Positions 55,332-64,000 of a stretch of 64,000 nucleotides of DNA are shown here, piece after piece. Source of the DNA: Bernardetia sp. (lineage in GTDB: Bacteria > Bacteroidota > Bacteroidia > Cytophagales > Bernardetiaceae); assembly GCA_020630575.1 (NCBI GenBank), contig JAHDBD010000003.1:1-64000 (forward strand), in the 5' to 3' direction. The notes under the pieces are model-generated. The model made no database searches and had not been told where the DNA came from. It worked only from the letters and a program-made list of their open reading frames with translations. The number at the start of each line of letters is the position of its first letter. The stretch's first letter is position 1. The position numbers were made by a program, and so were the translations under genes.

Positions 55332-58187
55332 ATGGACAAACTCTCATACCTTTCCAATGCCGAAAACTCGTATATCGAAGGATTGTATCAAGATTATCAA
55401 AAAGATGCAAATTCGGTAGATGCTAGTTGGCAACGATTTTTTGAAGGCTTTGAATTTTCAATGTCAGATTATGACACTGAAACAGGAGAAGTTACCAAAA
55501 CAAATAAAAATGGCTCAAACGGACATGTTGTTGGTACAGAAACCGTAAATCAAAAAAGTTTTGCCGACTCACTTCCTGCTGGTCTTGATGAAGACAAACT
55601 AAAACAAGAAATTTCTGTCAAAAAACTAATTGATGGCTATCGTTTGCGTGGACACTTGCAAGCCAAAACAAACCCAGTTCGTCCTCGTAGAGACCGACAT
55701 GCACGTTTGAAACTAGAAGATTTTGGTTTTACAGAAGCAGATTTAAGCAAAAAATTTAGAGCAGGAAACGAAATTGGAATTGGAGAAGCAACCCTTCAAG
55801 AAATCATTGATCGTTTGAAAATGATTTATGAGAGTGGAATTGGTTTTGAGTTTATGTCTATCCGTGAACCTGATGTAAAATATTGGTTCAGAAAAAAAGT
55901 AGAAGTAGATTATCCAAAATTCAAATTAGACCATCAACAAAAAGAACGTATTTTACAGAAACTCAATGAAGCATCTGTATTCGAAAACTTTTTGCACACT
56001 AAATATTTAGGTCAAAAACGTTTTTCTTTAGAAGGTGGAGAATCAACTATTCCAGCTCTGGATGCTATTATTAATGAAGGAGCAAAACTAGGAGTAGAAG
56101 AAGTAGTAATTGGAATGGCTCACCGTGGTCGTCTCAATGTTTTGGTAAATATTATGGGCAAAACCTATGCTCAAGTATTTAACGAATTTGAAGGAAATGT
56201 TTCTGACGAACTTTTAGGTTTGGGAGATGGTGATGTGAAATATCACATGGGTTATTCTTCACAAGTAGAAACTCCAAATGGAGAAAAAGTGTATTTACGT
56301 CTTGCTCCAAACCCTTCTCACTTAGAAGCTGTTGCACCAGTAGTTCAAGGATATACTCGTGCAAAATTAGATTATTTGCATGGAAGAGATAAAAAGAAAG
56401 CTCTACCAATTATTATTCATGGCGATGCAGCTCTTGCAGGACAAGGAATTGTTTATGAAGTAGCTCAAATGTCAGAATTAGAGGGCTATACAGTAGGTGG
56501 AACAATCCATTTTGTAATCAATAATCAAGTTGGTTTTACAACAGATTTTTATGATGGTCGTTCTTCAAACTATTGTACAGATATTTCACAACTTACAGAA
56601 ACTCCTGAGATTCACGTCAATGGTGATGATCCTGAAGCTGTTGTTTTTGCTGTAAAATTAGCAACAGAATACCGTCAGAAATTCCATAAAGATGTGTATG
56701 TAGATATGGTTTGTTATCGTCGTTATGGTCATAATGAAGCAGACGAACCAAAATTTACCCAACCTCAATTATATAATTTGATAGGAAAACACCCAAACCC
56801 TAGAAAGTTATATATAGAAAAATTGACAAAAGAAGGCGAGATTACTAGCAAACTTGCGAAAGATATGGAAAAGTCTTTCAAAAAAATGCTGCAAGAACGC
56901 TTAGATGATGTTAGACAAAAACCACTTCCTTACGAATATCAAGAATTAGAACAAGTTTGGAAAAACATGCGTCGCTCTGAAGCAGAAGATTTTGATGTTT
57001 CTCCAAAAACTTCAATTACACAAGAACATATTGATAAAGTTGGTAAAGCACTTACAACTATTCCAGAAGGTTTCAATCCTTTAAAACAGATTGATAAACT
57101 TCTTTCTGAAAGAAATAGAATGTTCTTTGAAGATAAAGTTTTAGACTGGGCAAGTGCCGAACTTTTGGCGTATGGCTCTGTTATTTTGGATGGTCATACT
57201 GTCCGTTTTACAGGACAAGATGTGCGTAGAGGTACGTTTTCACATCGTCATGCTGTTTTGAGTGATGCAGAAACAAACGAAACTTACAACAATCTTAATC
57301 ACTTAGAAGGAAAAGATGGCGAAGATTTGCCTCCTTTTGATATTTATAATTCACTTCTCTCTGAATATGGCGTTTTAGGTTTTGAGTTTGGTTATGCTAT
57401 GGCAAATCCGAATGCCCTCACAATTTGGGAAGCTCAGTTTGGAGATTTTGCCAACGGAGCGCAAATCATGATTGACCAATTCATTACGAGTAGTGAAACA
57501 AAATGGCAACGTACAACTGGTTTGGTTCTTTTACTTCCTCACGGTTACGAAGGGCAAGGACCTGAACACTCAAATGCTCGTCCTGAACGTTTCTTACAAC
57601 TTTCGGCAGAATACAATATTATTGTTGCTAATGTAACAAAACCTGCTAACTTTTTCCACTTGATGCGTCGTCAAATGGCTTGGGATTTCCGTAAGCCTTG
57701 TGTTTTGATGTCTCCAAAATCTCTTTTAAGACATCCAAAAGTAGTTTCTCCAATTGAAGATTTTACAGATGGAAAATTTGAAGAAGTATATGGAGATGAG
57801 TATGCAGATAAGAAAAAAGTAAAACGAGTTCTTCTTTGTTCTGGTAAAGTATATTATGATTTATTAGACAGACAAGAAAAAGAAGAACGCAAAGATGTTG
57901 CGATTGTACGTGTTGAGCAACTTCATCCTTTTCCTAAAAAACGTATTTATGAAGAAATTAATAAATATGGTAAGAAAGTAGAAGTTGTTTGGGTACAAGA
58001 AGAACCTGAAAATATGGGAGCATGGCTTTTTGTTTTGCGTATGCTTTATAAAGAATGGATTGAAGAAAAACGTCCGACATTGAATGTTATTTCAAGAAAA
58101 GCAAGTGCTTCTCCAGCAACAGGTTATTCAAAAGTTCATGCCAAAACACAACAAGCTATTGTTGATGAGGCTTTTGATGTGAAGTAA
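55332..58187 (+). CDS. sucA: 2-oxoglutarate dehydrogenase E1 component
   Basis: The thiamin-diphosphate-dependent decarboxylase of the citric-acid-cycle complex that turns 2-oxoglutarate into succinyl-CoA. Full length at 951 residues. N-terminal lipoyl-enzyme-binding segment (LSYLSNAENSYIEGLYQDYQKD), then AHRGRLNVLVNIMGK near 263-277. The ThDP/Mg site has HGDAALAGQGIVYE and VINNQVGFTT (363-398). The transketolase pyrimidine domain has FTGQDVRRGTFSHRHAV and LPHGYEGQGPEHSNARPERFLQL, and the C-terminal domain ends with VQEEPENMGAW. E2 (sucB) is not adjacent; the next gene is a lipoprotein after a terminator. Confidence 0.98.
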   Translation: MDKLSYLSNAENSYIEGLYQDYQKDANSVDASWQRFFEGFEFSMSDYDTETGEVTKTNKNGSNGHVVGTETVNQKSFADSLPAGLDEDKLKQEISVKKLIDGYRLRGHLQAKTNPVRPRRDRHARLKLEDFGFTEADLSKKFRAGNEIGIGEATLQEIIDRLKMIYESGIGFEFMSIREPDVKYWFRKKVEVDYPKFKLDHQQKERILQKLNEASVFENFLHTKYLGQKRFSLEGGESTIPALDAIINEGAKLGVEEVVIGMAHRGRLNVLVNIMGKTYAQVFNEFEGNVSDELLGLGDGDVKYHMGYSSQVETPNGEKVYLRLAPNPSHLEAVAPVVQGYTRAKLDYLHGRDKKKALPIIIHGDAALAGQGIVYEVAQMSELEGYTVGGTIHFVINNQVGFTTDFYDGRSSNYCTDISQLTETPEIHVNGDDPEAVVFAVKLATEYRQKFHKDVYVDMVCYRRYGHNEADEPKFTQPQLYNLIGKHPNPRKLYIEKLTKEGEITSKLAKDMEKSFKKMLQERLDDVRQKPLPYEYQELEQVWKNMRRSEAEDFDVSPKTSITQEHIDKVGKALTTIPEGFNPLKQIDKLLSERNRMFFEDKVLDWASAELLAYGSVILDGHTVRFTGQDVRRGTFSHRHAVLSDAETNETYNNLNHLEGKDGEDLPPFDIYNSLLSEYGVLGFEFGYAMANPNALTIWEAQFGDFANGAQIMIDQFITSSETKWQRTTGLVLLLPHGYEGQGPEHSNARPERFLQLSAEYNIIVANVTKPANFFHLMRRQMAWDFRKPCVLMSPKSLLRHPKVVSPIEDFTDGKFEEVYGDEYADKKKVKRVLLCSGKVYYDLLDRQEKEERKDVAIVRVEQLHPFPKKRIYEEINKYGKKVEVVWVQEEPENMGAWLFVLRMLYKEWIEEKRPTLNVISRKASASPATGYSKVHAKTQQAIVDEAFDVK

Positions 58188-58231
58188 GAATTTATTTGTC
58201 AAAAGGCTTGCCTCTAATATAAAATAACTAC

Positions 58232-58263
58232 AAAGACCATTTTTAAAAAATGGTCTTTTTTTT
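58232..58263 (+). terminator. Terminator after sucA
   Basis: AAAGACCATTTTT pairs with AAAAATGGTCTTT, followed by T residues. It lies 45 bp after the sucA stop. Confidence 0.85.
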
Positions 58264-58426
58264 AGAGTACATGGAACTAAATAGTCGTCGGTAGGGACAC
58301 AGACAACAAAACCACTCATGTCCAGTACTCTACTTTTTTTTATGAAAATAATAAGGTTGTGCGACATTTTATATTAATTCTTCGTAAAGTGATAAACTAT
58401 TTTTAATTTAAATATATTATTTTACT

Positions 58427-58912
58427 ATGAAAAAATACAATTTTTTACTTACTTCTGTCAAGATTAGCTTTCTTTTTCTTTTAACACTCAATCTTTCTAG
58501 TTGTGATAACTGTACTGATACAGATTGCTTTACTCCAGCTGAGCCATTTTATTTTCAACTTATAGATAAAGAAAACAATCAAAATCTAATTGATAATAGA
58601 ACATATTCTCTTTCTGATATTCAAATAAAATCTGTTTTAGAAAACAAATTTTATACACCACAACTAGATTCGGTCTTAATAGAAGGACAAAAACAAACTA
58701 TTTTGGTAGACCAACAAATGGGCTGGAAAACCGAAAGTAAAGAGTATATATTAATCGTAAATGATTCTATAGAATTTGATTTTATTTATCAAACAAGAGA
58801 AAAAAGCGAAGATTGTTGTACATTTTACGAAGTGGAAGAAGTTAGCTCTTCCGAAATAGAAATTACCAAAACTACCTTAAGTAATGGTTTTTTGTATAAA
58901 CTTGCATTATAG
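58427..58912 (+). CDS. Putative lipoprotein, unknown
   Basis: A 161-residue exported protein with a lipoprotein signal (FLFLLTLNLSSC, Cys26) and an acidic beta-rich body (EPFYFQLIDKENNQNLIDN, EFDFIYQTREKSEDCC). No family recognised. It stands alone between terminators. Confidence 0.65.
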   Translation: MKKYNFLLTSVKISFLFLLTLNLSSCDNCTDTDCFTPAEPFYFQLIDKENNQNLIDNRTYSLSDIQIKSVLENKFYTPQLDSVLIEGQKQTILVDQQMGWKTESKEYILIVNDSIEFDFIYQTREKSEDCCTFYEVEEVSSSEIEITKTTLSNGFLYKLAL

Positions 58913-59023
58913 GCAAATTATATCTCAAAATTTACGATATTTGTTGCTTGTACACTTTTACACTTGTGCAAAATTTTATACATTCTTTATCCTAAAAACT
59001 GAATGTGTAATAAGAAAATAAGT

Positions 59024-59058
59024 AGAACTGCTTTTTCATAAAGGGCAGTTCTCTGTTT
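59024..59058 (+). terminator. Probable terminator
   Basis: AGAACTGC and GCAGTTCT stem with a 13-nt loop and a following T run. It lies about 110 bp after the 58912 stop, between the two lipoprotein genes. Confidence 0.6.
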
Positions 59059-59097
59059 TTATATTTTTATTTTGCTATTTTTTATTATAACCAAGCC

Positions 59098-60375
59098 ATG
59101 AAAAAAATATTATCTCTATTTTCTATTATTCTATTTTTAACTTCTACTTTTATTTTCAGTAGTTGTAACTCTAAAAAAGAAAACGATATGAAACTTCCAA
59201 GTGGAATTTGGCGAGCTACCTTACAACAGCAAGAAGGAGCAATCCTTCCTTTCAATTTTGAAGTAAACTACTCAGAAAATGAAAATGATACCATTCCAAC
59301 TTTTACACTTATTAATGGCGAAGAAAAAATTCTCTTAGATAATGTAGTAAAAAAGGGAAATGTATTTACAATTCCGATGCACATTTTTGAAGGCGAAATA
59401 GTAGCAGAATGGAATGCAGCTAATCAAAAACTAGTCGGGAAATGGAATCGTAGAAGTTTTACTAACGCTAGTTCATTAGATTTTTCGGCTACTCCAAATA
59501 CAAAAACTCGTTTTGAAGCCAATCAAACAGCAAAATTTGATTTGAGTGGGAAATGGGAAACTTATTTTTTATCAGAAGGAGATTCTAGTATGGCTTTAGG
59601 CGTATTTGAAAAAATAGAAACAGCAGATGTAAAAGGAAATTTGAAAGGAACATTTTTGACAACAACAGGCGATTATCGTTATCTTTTTGGAAGCGTTTCG
59701 AATGACTCTTTATATTTGTCTTGTTTTGATGGTTCTCATGCATTTTTGTTTGTAGCAAAAGCAGAAAATTCAACTACACTAAAAGGAAAGTTTTGGTCTG
59801 GAAAAGGACAACCTGTAGATTTTGTTGCTACTCGTAATCCTGATTTTACTTTACCAAAAGCTGATACACTTACTTATCTGAAAGAAGGATATGAAACAAT
59901 TGCTTTTGAGTTTCCAAACTTAGAAGGAACGCCTATTTCTTTAGACAATCCAAAATATGATGGAAAAGTGCGTATTGTACAACTTTTAGGTTCTTGGTGT
60001 CCGAATTGTATGGATGAAACAAATTTTTTAACAGAATTATATTCTACGTATAATGCAAAAGGTTTAGAAATAATTGGACTTGCTTACGAACAAACAGAAG
60101 ATTTTGAAGATGCAAAAAAGCGTTTGGAAAGAATGAAAAAACGCTTAAATGTAGAGTATGAAATTCTTTTTGCTGGACGTGCAGATAAACAGTTTGCAGC
60201 ACAAACATTGCCTATGTTAAATCATGTGATGTCTTTTCCAACAACTATCTTCATTGATAAAACAGGAAAAGTAAGAAAAATACATACAGGTTTTTCAGGA
60301 AAAGGAACAGGAGAATATTATGACAATTATGTAGAATCAACTACTAATTTTGTGGAGAGGCTTTTGAGTGAATAA
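59098..60375 (+). CDS. TlpA-like thioredoxin-fold lipoprotein
   Basis: A 425-residue exported disulphide-active protein. Lipoprotein signal 1-22 (STFIFSSC, Cys22). An N-terminal beta-rich domain (residues 35-255, DUF4369-like in character: MKLPSGIWRATLQQQEGAILP) lies before a C-terminal TlpA/AhpC-type thioredoxin fold from about 270. The redox motif is WCPNC (Cys301 and Cys304), with cis-Pro in MSFPTTIFIDKTGKV. Such proteins reduce disulphides in the periplasm, often for cytochrome assembly or oxidative stress. The exact partner is unknown. Confidence 0.92.
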   Translation: MKKILSLFSIILFLTSTFIFSSCNSKKENDMKLPSGIWRATLQQQEGAILPFNFEVNYSENENDTIPTFTLINGEEKILLDNVVKKGNVFTIPMHIFEGEIVAEWNAANQKLVGKWNRRSFTNASSLDFSATPNTKTRFEANQTAKFDLSGKWETYFLSEGDSSMALGVFEKIETADVKGNLKGTFLTTTGDYRYLFGSVSNDSLYLSCFDGSHAFLFVAKAENSTTLKGKFWSGKGQPVDFVATRNPDFTLPKADTLTYLKEGYETIAFEFPNLEGTPISLDNPKYDGKVRIVQLLGSWCPNCMDETNFLTELYSTYNAKGLEIIGLAYEQTEDFEDAKKRLERMKKRLNVEYEILFAGRADKQFAAQTLPMLNHVMSFPTTIFIDKTGKVRKIHTGFSGKGTGEYYDNYVESTTNFVERLLSE

Positions 60376-60491
60376 TCAGAGAGTTGAATTTACTTTACTG
60401 AGTGGTTTTTTATTTTTGTTGTATTTCTAGTTTTTACTTTTTTACAGATGATTACTACGCCACTTACTTTTTAGCATAATCCTCAATCAAA

Positions 60492-60535
60492 AAAAATACT
60501 CTTACAAATAAATGAATAAATGTAAGAGTATTTTT
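60492..60535. terminator. Bidirectional terminator
   Basis: AAAAATACTCTTACA and TGTAAGAGTATTTTT form a perfect 15-bp stem between the convergent genes ending at 60375 (+) and 60556 (-). Confidence 0.88.
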
Positions 60536-60555
60536 GAATCTTTTTTAATAACAAA

Positions 60556-61017
60556 TTAGTCATTTGCTTCTTCTGCATGTTCAATAGTTTCCATTCGTTT
60601 CCAAATAGTATAACGAGCATCTTGTAATACTTGAACCGATGAAATTGGCATTTCAGTTTTGTTTTTCAAAACATCATCCATTTCGTCCAAGATATATTTT
60701 TCACCACGTTTACATTCTTCTAAAATTGATTCTGTGTTGTCAGAAGATAAAGCTGCTTTAAAATCTAACCACGCTTTGTGAATAGAACCCAAAGCTGTTC
60801 CATCAGTTCTACCTTGTGTTACAGCAGGCGCGCCTAAAGTAGCTAATTCTTGATTAATGGCATTCAAAATACCTTCACGCTCTTTAGCAAATGTTGTAAA
60901 TAATGATGTTAAATAAGGAGTATCAACTTTTTCGGCTGCGTCTTTATAACCTTGCACACCATCGATACATAATTCTGCAATGTCTTTAAGATATTCTCTT
61001 GTTTTGTCGGTATTCAT
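60556..61017 (-). CDS. PA2169-family four-helix-bundle protein (DUF2383)
   Basis: A cytoplasmic 153-residue helical protein of the ferritin-like DUF2383/PA2169 family, with the characteristic LCIDGVQGYKDAAEKVDTPYL start and ILEECKRGEKYILDEMDDVL. Such proteins are stress-induced; their enzymatic role is not established. Frame intact. It ends facing the bidirectional terminator. Confidence 0.88.
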   Translation of the reverse strand: MNTDKTREYLKDIAELCIDGVQGYKDAAEKVDTPYLTSLFTTFAKEREGILNAINQELATLGAPAVTQGRTDGTALGSIHKAWLDFKAALSSDNTESILEECKRGEKYILDEMDDVLKNKTEMPISSVQVLQDARYTIWKRMETIEHAEEAND

Positions 61018-61169
61018 AATGAATTAAAAATTTAGATAAAAAAATAATATTATTTAAAATATTGTAATAGAAAATGTAATTTTCAAATTTCTAAATTTGT
61101 TTTTAGTAAATAAGAAGATTACATTATAGGAACACTGATAGTAAAAAAATGTTTGATATAATTTGTATT

Positions 61170-61946
61170 TTATTTTTCAAACTTACTTTTTAACATCTCC
61201 AAAACTTCGTCTGCCATAAGTTCTACCCATTTTTTATACATTTGGGCTGAAGGATGTAATCCATCATTTGCAATCAGATTTTTATCAGAAATTGCTTTTC
61301 TAGAAATAGGAGTAATATCAAAATAAGTAACTTTATATTTCAATGCCACTTTTTTATTTATTTTATTATAATAATCAATTTCTTGTGCTATCTTTTGTTC
61401 GTCCATTTTTTTGCTTTTAGCATAATCAGTCATTCCATAATCAGGAATTGAAATTACAAAAACCTTAGAAGCATCTTTTTGAGCTAGACTAATTGCTTTT
61501 TGCAACAGTTTCTCAAAACGTGCTTCATATTTTAGACTGTCTTCTTTATCGTATTGGTCATTTACTCCAATTAGAAGAGAAACTATATCATATTTTTGTT
61601 TGAGTTCATTTTTTTGTTCTTGCAAACGAATAGCTGTTAGAAGTTGCTCACATGTCCAGCCTGTTTTAGCTATAATTTTAGGTTCTTCAAAATAAATTCT
61701 TTTATTATTTTCATTATTCTTTGATAGAAATTCTATTTTTTCAGCAAGTTGAACAGGATAGCGTTCTCTTATTTTTACACTTTCTCCGATTGTATAAGAA
61801 TCACCTAAGGCTAAATAAGTGGTTTTCAAATCAGAATTATTTGAAGCATCAGTATTCTGAGAATTTGTTTGAGGTGGTTTGCAAGAAATAAATGATAAAG
61901 CAATTAGAAAAGCAAATGCAGTTATGATAGAGTTTTTTAGGAGCAT
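61170..61946 (-). CDS. SGNH/GDSL-type hydrolase lipoprotein
   Basis: A 258-residue lipoprotein esterase. Signal with lipidated Cys22 (IALSFISC). SGNH blocks: block I ALGDSYTIGES (nucleophile Ser50), block II AKTGWTCEQLL (Gly), block III LIGVNDQYD (Asn), and block V DGLHPSAQMYKKW (Asp/His). All four are present, so an active esterase, lipase or acyl hydrolase of the periplasm or surface is expected. The substrate is unknown. Confidence 0.93.
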   Translation of the reverse strand: MLLKNSIITAFAFLIALSFISCKPPQTNSQNTDASNNSDLKTTYLALGDSYTIGESVKIRERYPVQLAEKIEFLSKNNENNKRIYFEEPKIIAKTGWTCEQLLTAIRLQEQKNELKQKYDIVSLLIGVNDQYDKEDSLKYEARFEKLLQKAISLAQKDASKVFVISIPDYGMTDYAKSKKMDEQKIAQEIDYYNKINKKVALKYKVTYFDITPISRKAISDKNLIANDGLHPSAQMYKKWVELMADEVLEMLKSKFEK

Positions 61947-62166
61947 TTCTTGTTTTTTTTGTAAAGGGGGAAAATATTTTTTGAAGTCTAAAGCTACTAA
62001 AAAAAAATGTTTTTCTGCTGTTTGAAAAATAGTATATTATTTTTCAAACAAAAAATTAGATTTTACGTTAATAGGCTGATTTTATTTGATAATAATCTCC
62101 TTTTTTGTAAAAAATAGTCTGAAATTTGTTTGTACAATTAATAATTCTACATACATTTGCGACACA

Positions 62167-62619
62167 ATGAAACAGCTTTTCAAAATATCGTTTGCGCTAA
62201 TCTACCTTTTCCTGATAAACGGAAATGGTTTTTTGTATGCCCATACAAATCAAGCAAACGAAAAGACATCTTTAGAAAAGTTTTTTTCTACTATTGAAAA
62301 CACAAGTGAATCGCTAGATGCTGATTTTGATAATCAGTTTGTCATTCCTACACTAGAAGCAGATTCATTTCCTAGTGGTAAAAAGAAAAGTAAACGCTTT
62401 AAATTTCGTTTTTTTGAAAAAGAAGAGAAAGAAAAAGAAGACAAACTACATTCTTTAGAAATATCTTCACAAGGTAGTTTTACTTTTGCTTCTATTTTTA
62501 ATACTCCTCTATTCGCTAGATTTTATAATTATAATAGAAACTATCTTTATGTAAGCGAAAACCTCAATTATTTCTTATTTCATAAATGTTATATTCTGTT
62601 CCAAGTGTTCAGGTTATGA
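62167..62619 (+). CDS. Small exported protein upstream of an RND adaptor
   Basis: The frame is open from 62086, but the ATG at 62167 gives MKQLFKISFALIYLFLINGN, a signal peptide (cut near YAHT), so that start is preferred; 150 residues. The rest is charged (KKKSKRFKFRFFEKEEKEKE) with a Tyr/Asn-rich tail. No family is recognised. The 199-bp gap to the adaptor gene and the shared strand suggest a link to the efflux system. Confidence 0.5.
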   Translation: MKQLFKISFALIYLFLINGNGFLYAHTNQANEKTSLEKFFSTIENTSESLDADFDNQFVIPTLEADSFPSGKKKSKRFKFRFFEKEEKEKEDKLHSLEISSQGSFTFASIFNTPLFARFYNYNRNYLYVSENLNYFLFHKCYILFQVFRL

Positions 62620-62818
62620 TGCCTTGTCTTTCCTCATTTTAGGTTTTTCAAACTTTTGAAATAACCTATCTCTGTATCTCAGCTTTATCTATACTTTTTG
62701 CACGTACTAGAATCAATATTTTTTTATATAAATATTTGATTGTCAAGTAGTTGTTTATATGTTTTGCTGTTTATACTATTTTAAGGTATCTAAATTAATA
62801 TTTATTAAAGAAATAATC

Positions 62819-63904
62819 ATGAACAAGATATTACTTGGACTTATGAGCTTGTGCTTAATTTTGCTTTATACAAGCTGTGAGTCCCACCACGAAAAAGAAG
62901 AAGAAGAAGTAACTTTTTTGGTTACAAATCCTATCAAAATGGATACTTCAGTTATCAAAAATTATGTTTGTCAAATCCACGCTATACGACACATTGAGCT
63001 TAGAGCTTTAGAAAGAGGCTATCTACAAAATACGTATGTTGATGAAGGACAGAAAATAAATGAAGGACAAGCCATGTTCCAAATTATGCCAATGCTCTAT
63101 GAAGCTGAAACTCAAAAAGCTCAAGCTGAAGTAGATTTTGTAGAAATTGAATATAAAAACACTAAAAAGTTGGCTGATAGTTCTATCGTTTCTCCCAATG
63201 AATTAGCACTTGCAAAAGCAAAACTAGACAAAGCAAAAGCTGAATTATCACTTACCAAAGTGCATTTGGGCTTCACAAAAATTAGTGCGCCTTTTAGTGG
63301 TATCATGGACAGGCTGCAAGTAAGACAAGGAAGTCTTTTAGAGGAAGGCGAATTACTGACTACACTTTCAGACAATAGCACTATGTGGGTATATTTTAAT
63401 GTTCCTGAATACGAATATTTAGAATACAAAGCCAATGAGAAAAAGGATAGTTTGATGAAAGTAAATCTATTAATGGCAAACAATAAGCTATTTAGTGAAG
63501 TAGGTTATGTAAAGGCAATAGAAGCTGATTTTAATAATGAAACTGGAAATATTGCTTTTAGAGCTACTTTTCCAAATCCAAATGGTCTTTTAAGACATGG
63601 AGAAACAGGAAATGTTCAAATGACTGTTCCTTTCAAAAATGCTATTATTATTCCACAAAAAGCAACATTTGAGATTTTAGAGAAAAAATATGTTTTTGTG
63701 GTAGATAAAGAAAATGTAGTACATCAAAGAGAAATTGTAGTAGCTGGAGAACTTCCAGATTTATATGTCGTTCAGGCAGGTTTGAAAGAAGATGAAAAAA
63801 TACTGCTTGAAGGAATTCGAAAAGTGAGAAATAATGATAAGATATCATTTGAATACAAAGACCCTAAAGAAGTGCTAGACACTTTAGAGGTCTATGTAGA
63901 GTAA
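62819..63904 (+). CDS. RND efflux periplasmic adaptor (membrane fusion protein)
   Basis: The membrane-fusion subunit that bridges an RND pump and an outer-membrane channel. ATG 62819 is preferred to the open 62759 start, because it gives MNKILLGLMSLCLILLYTSC, a lipoprotein signal with Cys20. Adaptor elements follow: lipoyl half-motifs (RALERGYLQNTYVDEGQKINEGQAMFQI), an alpha-hairpin (AEVDFVEIEYKNTKKLADS to AKLDKAKAELSL), the second half-motif KISAPFSGIMDRLQVRQGSLLEEG, and beta-barrel and membrane-proximal domains (IIPQKATFEILEKKYVFVV). The pump gene would follow past the end of the window. The drug or metal specificity is not readable. Confidence 0.95.
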   Translation: MNKILLGLMSLCLILLYTSCESHHEKEEEEVTFLVTNPIKMDTSVIKNYVCQIHAIRHIELRALERGYLQNTYVDEGQKINEGQAMFQIMPMLYEAETQKAQAEVDFVEIEYKNTKKLADSSIVSPNELALAKAKLDKAKAELSLTKVHLGFTKISAPFSGIMDRLQVRQGSLLEEGELLTTLSDNSTMWVYFNVPEYEYLEYKANEKKDSLMKVNLLMANNKLFSEVGYVKAIEADFNNETGNIAFRATFPNPNGLLRHGETGNVQMTVPFKNAIIIPQKATFEILEKKYVFVVDKENVVHQREIVVAGELPDLYVVQAGLKEDEKILLEGIRKVRNNDKISFEYKDPKEVLDTLEVYVE

Positions 63905-63913
63905 AATAAACAA

Positions 63914-63949
63914 TTATAAATTACGAATTACGAATTACGAATTACGAAT
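63914..63949 (+). repeat. 7-bp tandem repeat
   Basis: ATTACGA repeated four times in the 3' untranslated region of the adaptor gene. Similar AATTACG/CGTAATT words occur at 50240-50290 before flavodoxin. Such words are common in AT-rich intergenic DNA. Confidence 0.7.
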
Positions 63950-64000
63950 GTAATCTTGTAATAAGTGACTTATAATTTAAACGATTTTACAAACTCTTAT

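Overview
The window is AT-rich DNA from a marine, surface-living Bacteroidota, most like a gliding Cytophagales bacterium (Bernardetia/Flexibacter type). This assignment is inferred from gene content. The evidence is five proteins with type IX secretion (T9SS) C-terminal sorting domains, a hybrid two-component system (HTCS), a GH16 beta-agarase-like enzyme, TolB/surface-antigen and TlpA-type lipoproteins, and A-rich regions before start codons. No rRNA or tRNA was recognised.

Region 1 (1-13.7 kb) is a defence region. A serine recombinase and a PLD-nuclease/SNF2 helicase are followed after 14 bp by a 43-repeat CRISPR array (4227-7041). Next comes a minus-strand operon cas6-cas5-cas3-cas8-cas7 of type I-B character. 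No cas1, cas2 or cas4 is present. The array has internally duplicated spacers, two spacers from overlapping alleles of one target, and a conflict between repeat decay and the crRNA handle motif. Upstream of cas6 lie an orphan degenerate repeat, two palindromes and a possible small RNA.

Region 2 (14-33 kb) is a secreted-polysaccharidase cluster: a crystallin/ricin-like lipoprotein, an HTCS regulator, an outer-membrane protein, a frameshifted GH16, GH26 enzymes, a sensor kinase and a beta-helix protein. There is no SusC/SusD pair. A family of direct repeats with an exact 21-bp period (core TAACAAATNAGACA) sits at three loci: 15388-15450, 20162-20237 and 41544-41578. It is a candidate regulon signature.

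Region 3 (33-49.7 kb) holds a Crp/Fnr regulator with a perfect TGTGA-N6-TCACA site before the next gene, a 1330-residue T9SS protein, a TPR/SpoIIE phosphatase and a secreted nuclease. Between them is a graveyard of IS1, IS66, IS630, IS5 and ISL3 remnants, two MITE-like elements and broken host genes.

Region 4 (50-64 kb) is ordinary chromosome: flavodoxin, a TolB/surface-antigen protein, 2-oxoglutarate dehydrogenase E1, TlpA-like and SGNH lipoproteins, and the adaptor of an RND efflux system that continues past the window.
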